64,000 nucleotides of DNA from Flavobacteriaceae bacterium Ap0902 (GCA_009835005.1 WTFG01000007.1:1-64000), one strand, 5' to 3'. Positions 35,101-44,852 are shown, numbered from the stretch's first letter. Notes: a model not told the origin generated them from the letters alone. Made by a program: numbers and translations.

Positions 35101-38071
35101 CATACACATTACCACGATATTCTTCTTTGATTGGAAAAGTGAAAGTTGCCGTATTATTTAGATTTAAAACTTCTTTTTGAACGATTTCTCCATCTACTTC
35201 TAATTCCACTATGGCGTTAGCGTCACTCGCATTAGAAGTTAAGGTAATAATGGCCTTGTCTCCTGGCTCATAACTTTTTTGGTTTAAACTTAAATCAAAA
35301 TAATTATTGCTTCCAGTTTTATCTTTTTTTTCAAAAACTTCTACAAACTGAACAGAAGTAATGGTATCATTTTTATAAATAGAAGTGGCTTTTACTTCAT
35401 ATAATGCTGGTTTTAAGTTTTGAGACCATTGTACCTCTTTTGTATTTGCGGTATTCCAGGTTTCTCTTAAAACGGAAGCGCCACGTTCTCTATTCTCTAA
35501 TAAATACTCATTGTCATAGGCGATATAAGGTAACTTCTGAACGAACTCATCTCTTGGTAATAACTCATATTCCACCTCTTCTTGTTGGTCTCTTAAAACT
35601 CTGTCTAAAGGCTGAACTTCTGTGATTTCTAACGTACCTTCTAATGGTGTTTCTAATCCGTTGAGGTTGGTGGTTTTAATTTTAATTTGATTAAAATCTT
35701 TGCTCTCAATTCTATTGTCAACCTCTAATTGAATCGCAAATGGAACATCTCCAATGCGTACACTGCTTTCGGTTGAATGGGTTTCCCCAGAAATATCTAC
35801 TACATCGGCCACGATTTTATAAATGTAGGCTCTATTACCTTTGTTTTTTTGATTGTTGGCAGGCTCAGCCACAAAGGCAAAGTTAAATTGCCCTAGGTTA
35901 TCGGTTGTGGTTTCGCCTTGCGTGATTTCTACTTCAGGCTGTGGTTGATAAGGTCTCCACCAATATCTATAAGGATAGTACGCTTGTCGATACACACGAT
36001 AAACTACCTTGGAGTTACTCACTTTGGCACCAGAAAACATCTCTGCAATACCCGTAATCTTTACATTTTCACCCAGTTGATAAACACCTTTTAAAGAGTC
36101 AATTTTCACCTCATACTTAGGTCTTTTATATTCCTCTACTTGAATAAATTCTCTTTTCTCAGACCAATTGGTATGTATTTGATACATTCCTGTAATTCCA
36201 GAACTTGGCAAAATAAATTCTCCATGTACTGATCCAAATTCATTAGAAATTAAATCAAGTATAGCAATTTCTTTTCCATTGACATCTTTTAGCGTGATGC
36301 TAACCTTTTCATTCGGTGCAATTTTCTTCTCTTTATCTAATGATTGATATAGAATACTTTTGAAATACACTGTTTGTCCAGGTCTGTAAATGCCACGATC
36401 CGTGAAAAAAGCACTTTCATTGCTCCATTTTTTAGTTCGGTTATAATGGTCTCTATAGTTTCGTTGAATAGGGAAATAAACATTTTCTCCCTGAGGTTTT
36501 ATTACATAATTGGTGTTATAATTATTATTCGTTAGGTTTAAAGAAAATCGTCCAAATTCATCGGTTTGAATGTTTTTAACCTTTTGATAATTTGAGTTTT
36601 TTACAGATTTAAATATCTCAATAAATTGGTTAGAAACAGGCAAACCAGTGTCTTTATTTACCAATTGCGTTGTATTCCCTTCTTTTTCCTGTCTCGTAGC
36701 GCGTTCGATGGTAGAAGCAATGATAGCCTGTTGGAATAATTGATTTTTTCCTTCACTATTAAAACTTGTATTGTCCGCCAATAAAATAATATAATTCCCT
36801 GCGGGCAGTGGCTCTAGAATGGTTTTAGTCGTGTGTGTTTTGTAATCTGTAAAGTGTTTTAATTCAATTTCACCCGATTTGTAGGTTTGTCCTTTAATTT
36901 GAATTTTCTTTTTGTTGTAATCATATTCAAAACCATCCCTATTTTGGTTTAAATCATTTAAGCCTACTTTATAAATTCTATAATAAACCTTATTTGTATT
37001 CTGATGAGAAATGTATAAGACATTCGGTTGGTCTGCGTAGAGACTTTCATCTGTGGTAAATGAAAGGTTGGGGGTTTCTATGCGTTCAATTAAATTTCTA
37101 GCCTTATCTGCACCATGCGATTTTGGGAAGTTTTCTATCGCTTCATTAGCCAATGCCATCGCCTTTACATAATCATTATCTTCCTCAATACTATTGGCAT
37201 AGGTGAGGGCTAATTCATAGAGAATATTGGTAGCCCATTCTTGTCCATTATATTGTTGATATAAATTTTCTAAGGTTTTTTGATAGGCTGTTAAGTTCTG
37301 TTGATGCTTGTAAACGTATTTAAGGTTCTGTAATTCTGCCTCGATTAAAGCACTTTTATTCTGATCATTTTTATGCATATTAATTAAAGATGAATAAAGG
37401 TTTTGGATTCTATCTTCTCTGCGCGTTTGATCAAAACTTTGATTTTCAAACAAATCATTTTGATAAATATTCAAGGCTCTGTTGGCTAATAAATCATAAA
37501 GTTGAGGTCTTAAAAAACGCCATTTTTCTTCTCCTTCCAGCAAAATTTCAAATCGGTCAACGGGTATTTGAGTTAAATTTCCTTTTGGTTGAATGGATTG
37601 TTGTAAAAGTGTATCAATTTCTTTTAAAAATCTTGTAGCATCCCATGTTCTAAAGTCGGCAGTTGTAGAAACATTTAAATCCGTCCGATTGACAATACGG
37701 TATAGGTTTTCTCTGTAATAATCAAAATACAACTGCGCTAAAAGTGATTGTAATACACTTTGCGTTTCTACATTAGCATTAGCAATCTCTTCTTGGAAAT
37801 TCTTTTGCGTATCTAAAACAATATCTTCATCGTCTGACGTGCGAACGGCTATATTGGATTTGAAGATTAAAGCTTTAATCAAATGCTCTGTTTGTTTTTC
37901 TTTTTTTGCAGAAGTATAAATCTCATCTATTAAAGGGCTTAAAGTTTTTAACTTGCCATCTTTTAATTGATTCTCAACTTCCTTCCATTTTTTAGAAAAA
38001 GGGAATTTTTGAGCATTCATGCTTGTAGTAATTAAGAAAAGGGTGCAGAGAAATAAGAGCAACTTACGCAT
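32180..38071 (-). CDS. Large alpha-2-macroglobulin family protein, thioester lost
   Basis: 1963 residues from the Met at 38071, which begins a good signal peptide (MRKLLLFLCTLFLITTSMNA). A TPR-like helical N-terminus (about 25-330) precedes macroglobulin beta domains, a bait-like linker (APAPESAEPN), the A2M domain (TPESLTTWNMQAVAHT) and the thioester-type helical toroid (NGGFPWYEGG). Where relatives have C-x-E-Q, this has N-S-E-A (near residue 1421, codons 33800-33811) within ADYENSEAVFARLYAN. The protein therefore cannot couple covalently to proteases. The family traps proteases, and this version may act structurally. It is divergent from sprE. Confidence 0.9.
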   Translation of the reverse strand: MRKLLLFLCTLFLITTSMNAQKFPFSKKWKEVENQLKDGKLKTLSPLIDEIYTSAKKEKQTEHLIKALIFKSNIAVRTSDDEDIVLDTQKNFQEEIANANVETQSVLQSLLAQLYFDYYRENLYRIVNRTDLNVSTTADFRTWDATRFLKEIDTLLQQSIQPKGNLTQIPVDRFEILLEGEEKWRFLRPQLYDLLANRALNIYQNDLFENQSFDQTRREDRIQNLYSSLINMHKNDQNKSALIEAELQNLKYVYKHQQNLTAYQKTLENLYQQYNGQEWATNILYELALTYANSIEEDNDYVKAMALANEAIENFPKSHGADKARNLIERIETPNLSFTTDESLYADQPNVLYISHQNTNKVYYRIYKVGLNDLNQNRDGFEYDYNKKKIQIKGQTYKSGEIELKHFTDYKTHTTKTILEPLPAGNYIILLADNTSFNSEGKNQLFQQAIIASTIERATRQEKEGNTTQLVNKDTGLPVSNQFIEIFKSVKNSNYQKVKNIQTDEFGRFSLNLTNNNYNTNYVIKPQGENVYFPIQRNYRDHYNRTKKWSNESAFFTDRGIYRPGQTVYFKSILYQSLDKEKKIAPNEKVSITLKDVNGKEIAILDLISNEFGSVHGEFILPSSGITGMYQIHTNWSEKREFIQVEEYKRPKYEVKIDSLKGVYQLGENVKITGIAEMFSGAKVSNSKVVYRVYRQAYYPYRYWWRPYQPQPEVEITQGETTTDNLGQFNFAFVAEPANNQKNKGNRAYIYKIVADVVDISGETHSTESSVRIGDVPFAIQLEVDNRIESKDFNQIKIKTTNLNGLETPLEGTLEITEVQPLDRVLRDQQEEVEYELLPRDEFVQKLPYIAYDNEYLLENRERGASVLRETWNTANTKEVQWSQNLKPALYEVKATSIYKNDTITSVQFVEVFEKKDKTGSNNYFDLSLNQKSYEPGDKAIITLTSNASDANAIVELEVDGEIVQKEVLNLNNTATFTFPIKEEYRGNVYVHAYFNKFNESTALIETIKVPYTNKELDITTSTFRTQLEPRQEEKWTLTIQDKKGDKILAEMLAGMYDKSLNQFTKNNWAFDIYHDNYAEISPWSTQNRGYFSNYSDTHITHEFPWIGYEDLSLFGLSLNEFRRSNIQIGMASIESRSKMESTQAEFIDLPMSAESENALADASAPAPESAEPNMQEEVSNLDHIQARTNIEETAFFFPNLKTDKDGNVKIEFTTPESLTTWNMQAVAHTKDLKIGIFQSDVVTQKELMVVPNAPRFLREGDVLKFQSKIINLSGKDLSGNIQLALLDAFTMQPINEKFDVKNQTQRFLVNSDESATASWTLHIPKVDEVQSVVYRIVAQSGSFSDGEESALPILTNRTLVTETMPMSVKENQTKTFTFDKLQNTKSTTRDDFKLTMEMTTNPIWYAVMALPYLREADYENSEAVFARLYANMISRHIVHANPRIKAVFDNWNQKGTLISPLEKNEALKNMLLSETPWVREAQSESEQMKRMAVLFDLNKMRQELKETYHKLEQKQSANGGFPWYEGGRENAYITTHIVAGFGHLDQMNIKSEANGSDEMLRQAIKFIDNDMKERWSKFQDDKKRYPLNNFQGLYWLYARSYHLDSNPLGKEMSQAKDYFLTELNRDKFKQNIQTQAMLSLVLNRYGKTEKAQDLIFAIKDRAVESDEMGMYWKENVSGYGWNEAPVETQALLIEAFDEITPQDIQSIESMKVWLLKNKQTNQWNSTKATTEAVYALMNTGKDWANAEEGVSVKMGNTVWYSQDVKPSNDIQSGSGYVKESWNKSEITPAMGTVEIKKTTPGVAWGAIYWQYFEDLDKITSANTHVKFRKQLYIQRNTDQGPKLFEINANSPIRVGDLVKVRLEIQTDRAMEFVHIKDMRASGFEPVNVISQYKWQDGLGYYESTRDASTNFFIDYLPKGVYVFEYDMRANNAGTFSNGITQLQNMYAPELSAHSEGIKVEIE

Positions 38072-38184
38072 GATCAATGTATTTAATGAGGGTATAAACA
38101 ATTACTTTGCCAATAGATAAATCAATTTTATTATATTTAATTTTAATCTGGGATATTAAATCATAGATTATTACGTTTTTTATG

Positions 38185-38192
38185 TAGTTTTG
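38185..38192 (+). promoter_or_regulatory. -7 box for sprE
   Basis: TAGTTTTG fits TAnnTTTG and ends eight bases before the ATG at 38200, so the leader would be very short. Confidence 0.6.
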
Positions 38193-38199
38193 TAAGGAT

Positions 38200-40647
38200 A
38201 TGATTAAAAAGCCATACGCATTATATTTGATTGTTTTTATGTTGATTGCATCATGCTCAACCAAGAAAAACACGTTTAAAAATAGAAATTACCATAAGTT
38301 GACTGCCTGGTTCAATACATTGTTCAACGGGCAAGAAGCTATGGATAGGCAATTGAAGGAATTAAGAGATTCTCACGAGGATAATTATTTTGAAACCTTG
38401 ACGGTGAATCCTTATGATGAATTTCAAGTCAATGATAATCCAGAAATCATAGAAGCACCTCAGCCGCCGCGTGGATCTGGGATTGGTTCCAGATTGGCTA
38501 CTGGGAATTTACTAGGAGATCAGGCAAACAGTACAAGAGCTGGATTTGAAAAGGCAGAAGAAAAAGCTTTAAAGGCCATCTCTAACCATGCTATGATTAT
38601 TAGAAATGAGGAAAAAAATAAATTGATGGCAAGGGCGTATCTAATGCTTGGTCAAGCGAGATACTATCAAGGTAAACCATTCCAAGCGTTAGATGCCCTA
38701 GAGCAGGTGAAGCGATTGCCGTTTGATAAGCATACAAGTACAGCAGCGTTTTATACAGCTTTGGCAAATCTACAAGCGGGTAATACGTTTGCTGCAACCA
38801 AGACATTAGACGAGTTATATAAAAATGATGATTTAGATAAACAACTTATAGCCGATGTAGCCAAAGAATATGCTTGGTTATATTATGAGGAAGGTGACTT
38901 GGCAAGTGCCTTAAATGGGTTAGACAGAGCGATAGAATATAGCAGAAGCAAAAAAGAAAGAGCGAGATTAAATTATATTCAAGGTCAGGTTTTAACAGAA
39001 TTGGGCAGGTTAGATGAGGCTAATGAGAAATTTAAGAGAGCAGCCAAATTAAAACCTGGTTTTGAAATGGAGGCGAGAGCCCAAGTTTTTGCTGCTATGA
39101 ATTATGATCCTATGGTTCATAACTACCAAGATTATAGAAAACAAATCACAGATGCCTATGAAACAGGTACCTATGAAACTTATAGAAATGAGTTTTTATA
39201 TGCGCTCGGTAAAATAGAAGAAAAAAGAGACTCTATCCAATTAGCAGAAAAAGCCTATCTACAGGCTTTGAGGGAAGAGCAATCGGATCCTCGATTCCGC
39301 GCAGAAACCTATACGGCTTTAGGGGATATTAAATTCAAAAAGAACGATTATGTATATGCAGCGGCCTATTATGATAGTGCCGTGAGTGTGATTCCAGAAG
39401 GTAACAGAAGCGTGGAAATTACACAGTTTAGGGATAATCTGAACCGAGTGATGGATAAATATTATTTGGTTAAAAGAAATGACAGTATTTTGAGACTGGT
39501 GAATATGCCAGCGGGTGAACAAAAAATTTACTTTCAAAATTATATTGATAAGTTAAAAGAAATGGATGCTAAAAAGGCAGAAGAGGAGGTTCAATTAGAA
39601 GAAACTACGACTAATTTCTTAGTGAATGTCAATAATCAGTCTTCTTCTCTATTTGGTTTGTCGCAAGGTGGGAAATTTTATTTTTATACCAATGCCGCCA
39701 AGAATAATGGGGAAACTGAATTTAAAAAGGTTTGGGGTAATCGGCGTCTGACAGACAATTGGAGGCTTTCTAGTTCTGGGATGACGACCATAGAACAGAA
39801 AAAAGCAGAACTTACGGGAAGCACCAATCTCAACAATCCAAGACGATATGATATTGATTTCTATTTAGAGCAGATTCCAACACAGCCAAGGAAAATTCAA
39901 AACTTAAAGGTAGAAAGAGATACAGTAGAACTTTCTTTAGGCTTGGATTATGCAGACCAGTTTAAAAATAATAAACGTGCTACAACAACTTTGGAACATC
40001 TAGTAAATACACCGCCACAAGATGAGGATGTCTTGTTGCGTGCATATTATAATTTGTATAGAATTAATGTAGAAGAGAATCCAAGTTTAAGTGATGTATA
40101 TAAACAAAAGATTCTAAATGATTTCCCTCATACGATATATGCAGAATATATTTTAAATCCACAATCTGACTTTACAGAAAGCAATGAGCCAGAGGTGCTT
40201 GCATTATATACATCTGCTTATGAAGCGTATCAGGAAGAGGAATATGATGAGGTACGTTCTGTGACAGAAAAGGCAGCCGCAGTATATCCGAATGCAGAAA
40301 TCATGGCTAAATTCCTCATGCTGAATGCTTTTGTAGATGCGAAAGTATTGGGTAGAGACGCCTATATAGAAGCGTTAGAGAGAATTATACTTTTATATCC
40401 AACCAAAGAAGAAGGCATTCGTGCAAAGGAATTGTTACAAGGTTTAAAAAATGACGCACAGCAAACTAAAGAACAGCTGAAGACACCAGAAAAAGAAGTC
40501 AAGCCTAAACCTATACCATCAACGCCTCAACGAGAGCCGCAGAATGAGGTTCAGCAAAATCGAATTAGAGAAATCAGAAAGGATAAAACCATAAGACCAG
40601 TTAGAAAGCCCATTGGTAATAGTCTTGGTGGTGAACTAAACCCATAA
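38200..40647 (+). CDS. sprE: SprE/PorW-type T9SS and gliding motility TPR lipoprotein
   Basis: 815 residues with a lipobox (MLIASC) and a chain of TPR repeats (about 100-420 and 590-750). The pattern matches SprE of Flavobacterium johnsoniae / PorW of Porphyromonas gingivalis: early NYHKLTAWFNTLFNGQEAM, then repeated motifs, with the middle part SSSLFGLSQGGKFYFYTN. A basic, proline-rich tail closes it. SprE is needed for type IX secretion and gliding. It is the only T9SS core component in the window, while several substrates are present. Confidence 0.88.
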   Translation: MIKKPYALYLIVFMLIASCSTKKNTFKNRNYHKLTAWFNTLFNGQEAMDRQLKELRDSHEDNYFETLTVNPYDEFQVNDNPEIIEAPQPPRGSGIGSRLATGNLLGDQANSTRAGFEKAEEKALKAISNHAMIIRNEEKNKLMARAYLMLGQARYYQGKPFQALDALEQVKRLPFDKHTSTAAFYTALANLQAGNTFAATKTLDELYKNDDLDKQLIADVAKEYAWLYYEEGDLASALNGLDRAIEYSRSKKERARLNYIQGQVLTELGRLDEANEKFKRAAKLKPGFEMEARAQVFAAMNYDPMVHNYQDYRKQITDAYETGTYETYRNEFLYALGKIEEKRDSIQLAEKAYLQALREEQSDPRFRAETYTALGDIKFKKNDYVYAAAYYDSAVSVIPEGNRSVEITQFRDNLNRVMDKYYLVKRNDSILRLVNMPAGEQKIYFQNYIDKLKEMDAKKAEEEVQLEETTTNFLVNVNNQSSSLFGLSQGGKFYFYTNAAKNNGETEFKKVWGNRRLTDNWRLSSSGMTTIEQKKAELTGSTNLNNPRRYDIDFYLEQIPTQPRKIQNLKVERDTVELSLGLDYADQFKNNKRATTTLEHLVNTPPQDEDVLLRAYYNLYRINVEENPSLSDVYKQKILNDFPHTIYAEYILNPQSDFTESNEPEVLALYTSAYEAYQEEEYDEVRSVTEKAAAVYPNAEIMAKFLMLNAFVDAKVLGRDAYIEALERIILLYPTKEEGIRAKELLQGLKNDAQQTKEQLKTPEKEVKPKPIPSTPQREPQNEVQQNRIREIRKDKTIRPVRKPIGNSLGGELNP

Positions 40648-40656
40648 AAAATTTAG

Positions 40657-43338
40657 TCAATCCTCTGCTGCCATAAAGGGTATTGTTGGATTTAGGATTT
40701 CATCTATCAGCATACCAATTGGTTCCATAAAATGGTCTAAGCTCTCTGTAATGATTAGACCATTTTTATTCCATTGTAATGGTTGAATGTCTTTAGAAAA
40801 ATACCTTAATGGGTAAATACCAGCGGTTAATTCCCGCATCTCTGGTTTGGCAGAGAAGTACATATAGGTATAAATGGCTAATTGTATCGCTTTTGCGCTT
40901 TGCTTTTCTGTAGAAATCTTCTCTATATTTTTCTCTGTAAACTTTAAATCATTAGGGTTCACAGAGCCAGTTTTATAATCCAACACACGGATTACATTAT
41001 CCACCTCGTCTACCCGGTCTATTTTACCTTTAAAAGTGACCTTGTGTCCTTGCGGTGTTTGATAGGTAGCATGAAAAGATGGTTCAATCTCGCGAATGAT
41101 GAGTTCTTTTTCTTGACACAGTTTTAAGTCTTTCCTCAAAACATTATCAATCATTTCTCTTGCAACTTGGAGGATCACAATATTTTTACCTCGTTTTTCA
41201 TTGCCCTTGAGTAGCATTTCCTGAACGATATTATTAAAAACAGACTCCTTGTCCTGACGGATCTTTTTGTAAATATCTGGCGTTAAAATGGTGTCAATGT
41301 AAGGCCTATAAAGCAAATCTAAAGTCTCGTGAATTACACTACCTAAGGTGGCATCCCCAGCAAATTCTTCTACCTCATCTTCTTCTCTTAATCCAAGAAT
41401 ATATCGCTTATAAAAAGTGATAGGGTCCCATAAATATCCACCTAATGCAGAGGGAGAGATATAGTTTTTCCATTCCTCTAATTTATTTTGAACAAAATCA
41501 GTTTTCTCCACCTCCAATGCTATCTTTTTATCTTTGTTAAATACTGGTGACGCAGTGATCTGTTTAATTTGATGAGGGGATTCCAACAATAGTTGTAATA
41601 AAAATCTGCTAGGTTCTCCGCTTCCAAGCCCTTCTGAGTCTGAATTATAAATGAAGGTTGCAGAGGTGCATCGTTGTATCAATCGGTAGAAGTGATAAGC
41701 ATAGACTGCATCATTTTCTAAAAATGTGTTTAGACCATAATTCTTTTTGAAATCAAATGGGATTAACGAGTTTTCTTGTCTACCTAAAGGAAGTGTTCCT
41801 TCATTTACAGAGGTAATGATGATATGTTCAAAATCCAAGAGCCTGGTCTCTAACATTCCTAGTAATTGTAAGCCAACCAAAGGTTCTCCCACAAAAGATA
41901 CAGACTCACTTTGCAATAATTGATTAAATAATTGGTTTAGTGATTTATAATTCTCTATATAGGGAAATAATTTTAAAAAGTTATCTAGTTGTATAAAGAT
42001 ACTCCTAAATCGGAACAAATATTCTGACTGGAAATCAGATGTATTGGTTTCTTTTTGCACATAATTAATCCAGTCCACAATCATGGCTGGGAAATCATGA
42101 ATATGTTTAGGAGATTTAAATAGATGGAAGACCTTGCCTAATGCCGTCAATTTATCTTCTTCATAGAAGATGATGTTTTGCGTTCTAATGGCATTTAAAA
42201 TCTCAGAACTTTCTGGGTTAAAGAGATGAGCAAAATTATTATCTGTTAGAATATGAATGATGTTTTGATAATAATATTTTTTATTTACATCAAACTTTTC
42301 CTTGTTCGCATGCAATTTAATTATTTCTTTAAAGAAAAAAGCCATCGGAATACTGCTCAAAGGCAGTCCCATGGTAATATTTATTTTTTCTACACTGTCT
42401 GGTAGGCTATTCAAAACAGAAGGGAGCAGTTGCTCATCTCCTAGAACGATGGCGGTTTTATTTTTCTGTTCTTCATTCAACTTATCTAATAGGTTTCCTA
42501 CCAATTTAGATTGCGTCTCTTGCTTTGGGACATTGATGATGGTTAAGTCCTTGGTTTGTTCAAAATTAGAGGCAATGAACTTGAACTTATCTCCAAAAAT
42601 CTTTCTGTATTGTCTAAGAAAGTCCCCAGCCTCCTGATTTTTATTCTCTAAATAATAGGTGTCTGCATCCCAATAAGCAGTGGCTCTATCCGCATCCATC
42701 ATTTGGATTAAAATCTCCTTTTCTGCTTGGGTAAGTGCGTTAAATCCAATGAATATGAATTCCTCCCTATGATTAGCTAGATAATTAGAAGTGAGTTCCT
42801 TGGCTCTTCTTGCTAAAAGTCCTCTATAGGCTTTCCCCTCGTTTAAAAGCGTCTTACGGAGTTCATAAAACGTGGCTCTAGCATCTGTCCAAAATCCGAT
42901 GTGATTGCTCATGATATGGCTCAAACCGATATCCATATCTTTCCCCCAGTTCTTGATGCGTTCTTCTGAAATCATCATGTTCAGCAATCCTTGGTGATTG
43001 GTGAGCGATGCGTCTATATCATCAAAATCTTTGAGTAGGGTAGGGGCAAACTTTAAGAAATCTTCAAAGGATTTTTCATTATCTGTGACTGTCTTATAAC
43101 TTTGAAAAGTGGAAAACCATAACGGGATCCCAGATACCATTTTGAGTGTGGTTAGTTTTTCTAATAATTCTTCTATGGTTAGAATTTCTGGTAAAATTCC
43201 TTGGAAACCTTCTTCTATAAAAGTTTTTTTAATAAAAGCCTTAGGTCTCATGCCTGGAACCACCAATACCGTTTTAGAGAAGTCTGTATGCTCTTGCATT
43301 AAATCAGTTACAACTTCTTGGAGGAATGTCCGCATCAT
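40657..43338 (-). CDS. AddB/RexB-like PD-(D/E)XK nuclease-helicase subunit
   Basis: 893 residues. An N-terminal SF1-like helicase-related region (no Walker A seen; VVPGMRPKAFIKK and LLGMLETRLLDFEHIIITSVNEGTLP resemble motif regions) precedes a C-terminal PD-(D/E)XK nuclease (about 655-800; GKIDRVDEV then RVLDYKTG as the D...DxK site). AddB-type subunits pair with an AddA helicase for double-strand-break end processing. AddA is not in this window. The start codon abuts the stop of mvaD, which implies co-transcription. Confidence 0.85.
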   Translation of the reverse strand: MMRTFLQEVVTDLMQEHTDFSKTVLVVPGMRPKAFIKKTFIEEGFQGILPEILTIEELLEKLTTLKMVSGIPLWFSTFQSYKTVTDNEKSFEDFLKFAPTLLKDFDDIDASLTNHQGLLNMMISEERIKNWGKDMDIGLSHIMSNHIGFWTDARATFYELRKTLLNEGKAYRGLLARRAKELTSNYLANHREEFIFIGFNALTQAEKEILIQMMDADRATAYWDADTYYLENKNQEAGDFLRQYRKIFGDKFKFIASNFEQTKDLTIINVPKQETQSKLVGNLLDKLNEEQKNKTAIVLGDEQLLPSVLNSLPDSVEKINITMGLPLSSIPMAFFFKEIIKLHANKEKFDVNKKYYYQNIIHILTDNNFAHLFNPESSEILNAIRTQNIIFYEEDKLTALGKVFHLFKSPKHIHDFPAMIVDWINYVQKETNTSDFQSEYLFRFRSIFIQLDNFLKLFPYIENYKSLNQLFNQLLQSESVSFVGEPLVGLQLLGMLETRLLDFEHIIITSVNEGTLPLGRQENSLIPFDFKKNYGLNTFLENDAVYAYHFYRLIQRCTSATFIYNSDSEGLGSGEPSRFLLQLLLESPHQIKQITASPVFNKDKKIALEVEKTDFVQNKLEEWKNYISPSALGGYLWDPITFYKRYILGLREEDEVEEFAGDATLGSVIHETLDLLYRPYIDTILTPDIYKKIRQDKESVFNNIVQEMLLKGNEKRGKNIVILQVAREMIDNVLRKDLKLCQEKELIIREIEPSFHATYQTPQGHKVTFKGKIDRVDEVDNVIRVLDYKTGSVNPNDLKFTEKNIEKISTEKQSAKAIQLAIYTYMYFSAKPEMRELTAGIYPLRYFSKDIQPLQWNKNGLIITESLDHFMEPIGMLIDEILNPTIPFMAAED

Positions 43339-44400
43339 TTAATCAAAGTTTACTTGGTCATAAATAGCCTTACCATTTTGGCAGAACACCAATAATTCAT
43401 TTGCTATAAAAGGTTTTATGATTTTTTCCGCTTCCTCTGGGTATAACAAATGAATGTTGGCGCCAGCATCTAAGGTAAAGAAGAGGGGTTGTTTTGTTTC
43501 TTTTCTAAAGGTCCAAACTTTTTCTAGAGCAGCCACAGTATTCGGTTTCATTAATATAAAAGCAGGATTAGAAGTCATCATCATGGCGTGTAATGATAGG
43601 GCCTCGTGTTCCACTAATTGTCCAAAGCCCTCTAAATCTCCAAACTCTAGAATGTTGATTAGTTTCGCAATGTTATTATAAGCTTCTTTAAACCTCGCTT
43701 CTGCATAAGGATGATTATTCATAAGATTATGCCCAACAGTGCTAGAAACTGTTTTGCTCCCCTCGTGTATGAGTAGAATGGTATCATGAAACGTTTTGAA
43801 AACTGGATTGATTTCTGTTTTTAAAGGAGTAGCATACAAATCAGAACTATCTGTCACATATTCGTTTTTACCCCAATTGACCAAACCATTATATACAGAG
43901 CGGCAAGCGCTACCAGAGCCTAATCTGGATAGGAAGGAAGCGCGTTGTGTTGGCATTTCAGCGGTATAACCTAATTTTTCTTCCATGTCGATGAGGCATT
44001 TGGATAAAGCACTCATTCCAGAAGCAGAGGAGGCAATGCCGCTGCTGTGCGGAAATGAATTATGGGTGCGAAGTTCAAAATCATAATGATTTAGATAAGG
44101 AGCGTAAGGTGCAATTCTATCAAAAAACTTTTTAATCTTAGGGACAAAGGTATCTTCCTTATTTTCGTCTAAATAAACTTTTATATGCGCAGCTTCTCCT
44201 TTTTTTGGATTAAACTTTAAGGTTGTCTCTGTAAAGGATTTAGTTAATGTATAACTAATAGATGGATTGGTAGGAATTTGTGGATCTTTTTTGCCCCAAT
44301 ATTTAACCAAAGCAATATTAGAAGGGCTTTGGGCAGAAACCTCTCCTTGTAGGGCTATATCAAACACAGATAACGGGGTAATAAAATCCTTTTCAATCAT
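43339..44400 (-). CDS. mvaD: Diphosphomevalonate decarboxylase
   Basis: 353-residue GHMP kinase-fold enzyme converting mevalonate diphosphate to isopentenyl diphosphate. The N-terminal ALVKYWGKKD motif, the HSSGIASSASG ATP/phosphate loop (about 116-126) and the later TLDAGANIH segment are all present. It represents the mevalonate route, which some Flavobacteriia use in place of MEP. The AddB-like gene follows without a gap. Confidence 0.95.
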   Translation of the reverse strand: MIEKDFITPLSVFDIALQGEVSAQSPSNIALVKYWGKKDPQIPTNPSISYTLTKSFTETTLKFNPKKGEAAHIKVYLDENKEDTFVPKIKKFFDRIAPYAPYLNHYDFELRTHNSFPHSSGIASSASGMSALSKCLIDMEEKLGYTAEMPTQRASFLSRLGSGSACRSVYNGLVNWGKNEYVTDSSDLYATPLKTEINPVFKTFHDTILLIHEGSKTVSSTVGHNLMNNHPYAEARFKEAYNNIAKLINILEFGDLEGFGQLVEHEALSLHAMMMTSNPAFILMKPNTVAALEKVWTFRKETKQPLFFTLDAGANIHLLYPEEAEKIIKPFIANELLVFCQNGKAIYDQVNFD

Positions 44401-44486
44401 TATTTTACTTCTTAGAAAAGTAAAAATAAGGAATATGTCCTAAATTAAAGATAGAATAAAATTTAATTTAAAAGTAGAATGGAAGT

Positions 44487-44852
44487 TTATTGCTTAATCA
44501 ATGCTTTAACCTCAGAAGAACCGTCTTTAAAAATTACTTTAATCAAGTATTTTCCTTTTTTAAAAGCCTGAACATTAAGCATAATGGAATTCTCGTTTCC
44601 AGTATAATTTCTGGCGAAAATCTGATTACCCAATAGACTATAAATAGAAATTTGTGCAATTTGCGCCTCATCATCTATAATTTTAACCATGGTGTTTTCC
44701 TTAGCTGGATTAGGTGTGATGATTACTTTCTCTGTGTCTATGGTTGGGTTTATACCATATTCATAACTCACCAACTCGCTGGTAGGGGCAGCGTTGCTTG
44801 CAAATATAAGAGATGCAAGAATTACGAATAATATGGTGGTATATTTTTTCAC
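44487..44852 (-). CDS. Very small T9SS sorting-domain protein
   Basis: 121 residues. Signal peptide (1-21) followed almost at once by a T9SS type A sorting domain (about 45-121: ITPNPAKENTMVKI, QAFKKGKYLIKVI, ending KALIKQ). No room remains for a functional cargo domain. It may be a free CTD, a degraded remnant of a larger secreted protein, or a small surface peptide. No neighbour suggests a role. Confidence 0.75.
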   Translation of the reverse strand: MKKYTTILFVILASLIFASNAAPTSELVSYEYGINPTIDTEKVIITPNPAKENTMVKIIDDEAQIAQISIYSLLGNQIFARNYTGNENSIMLNVQAFKKGKYLIKVIFKDGSSEVKALIKQ

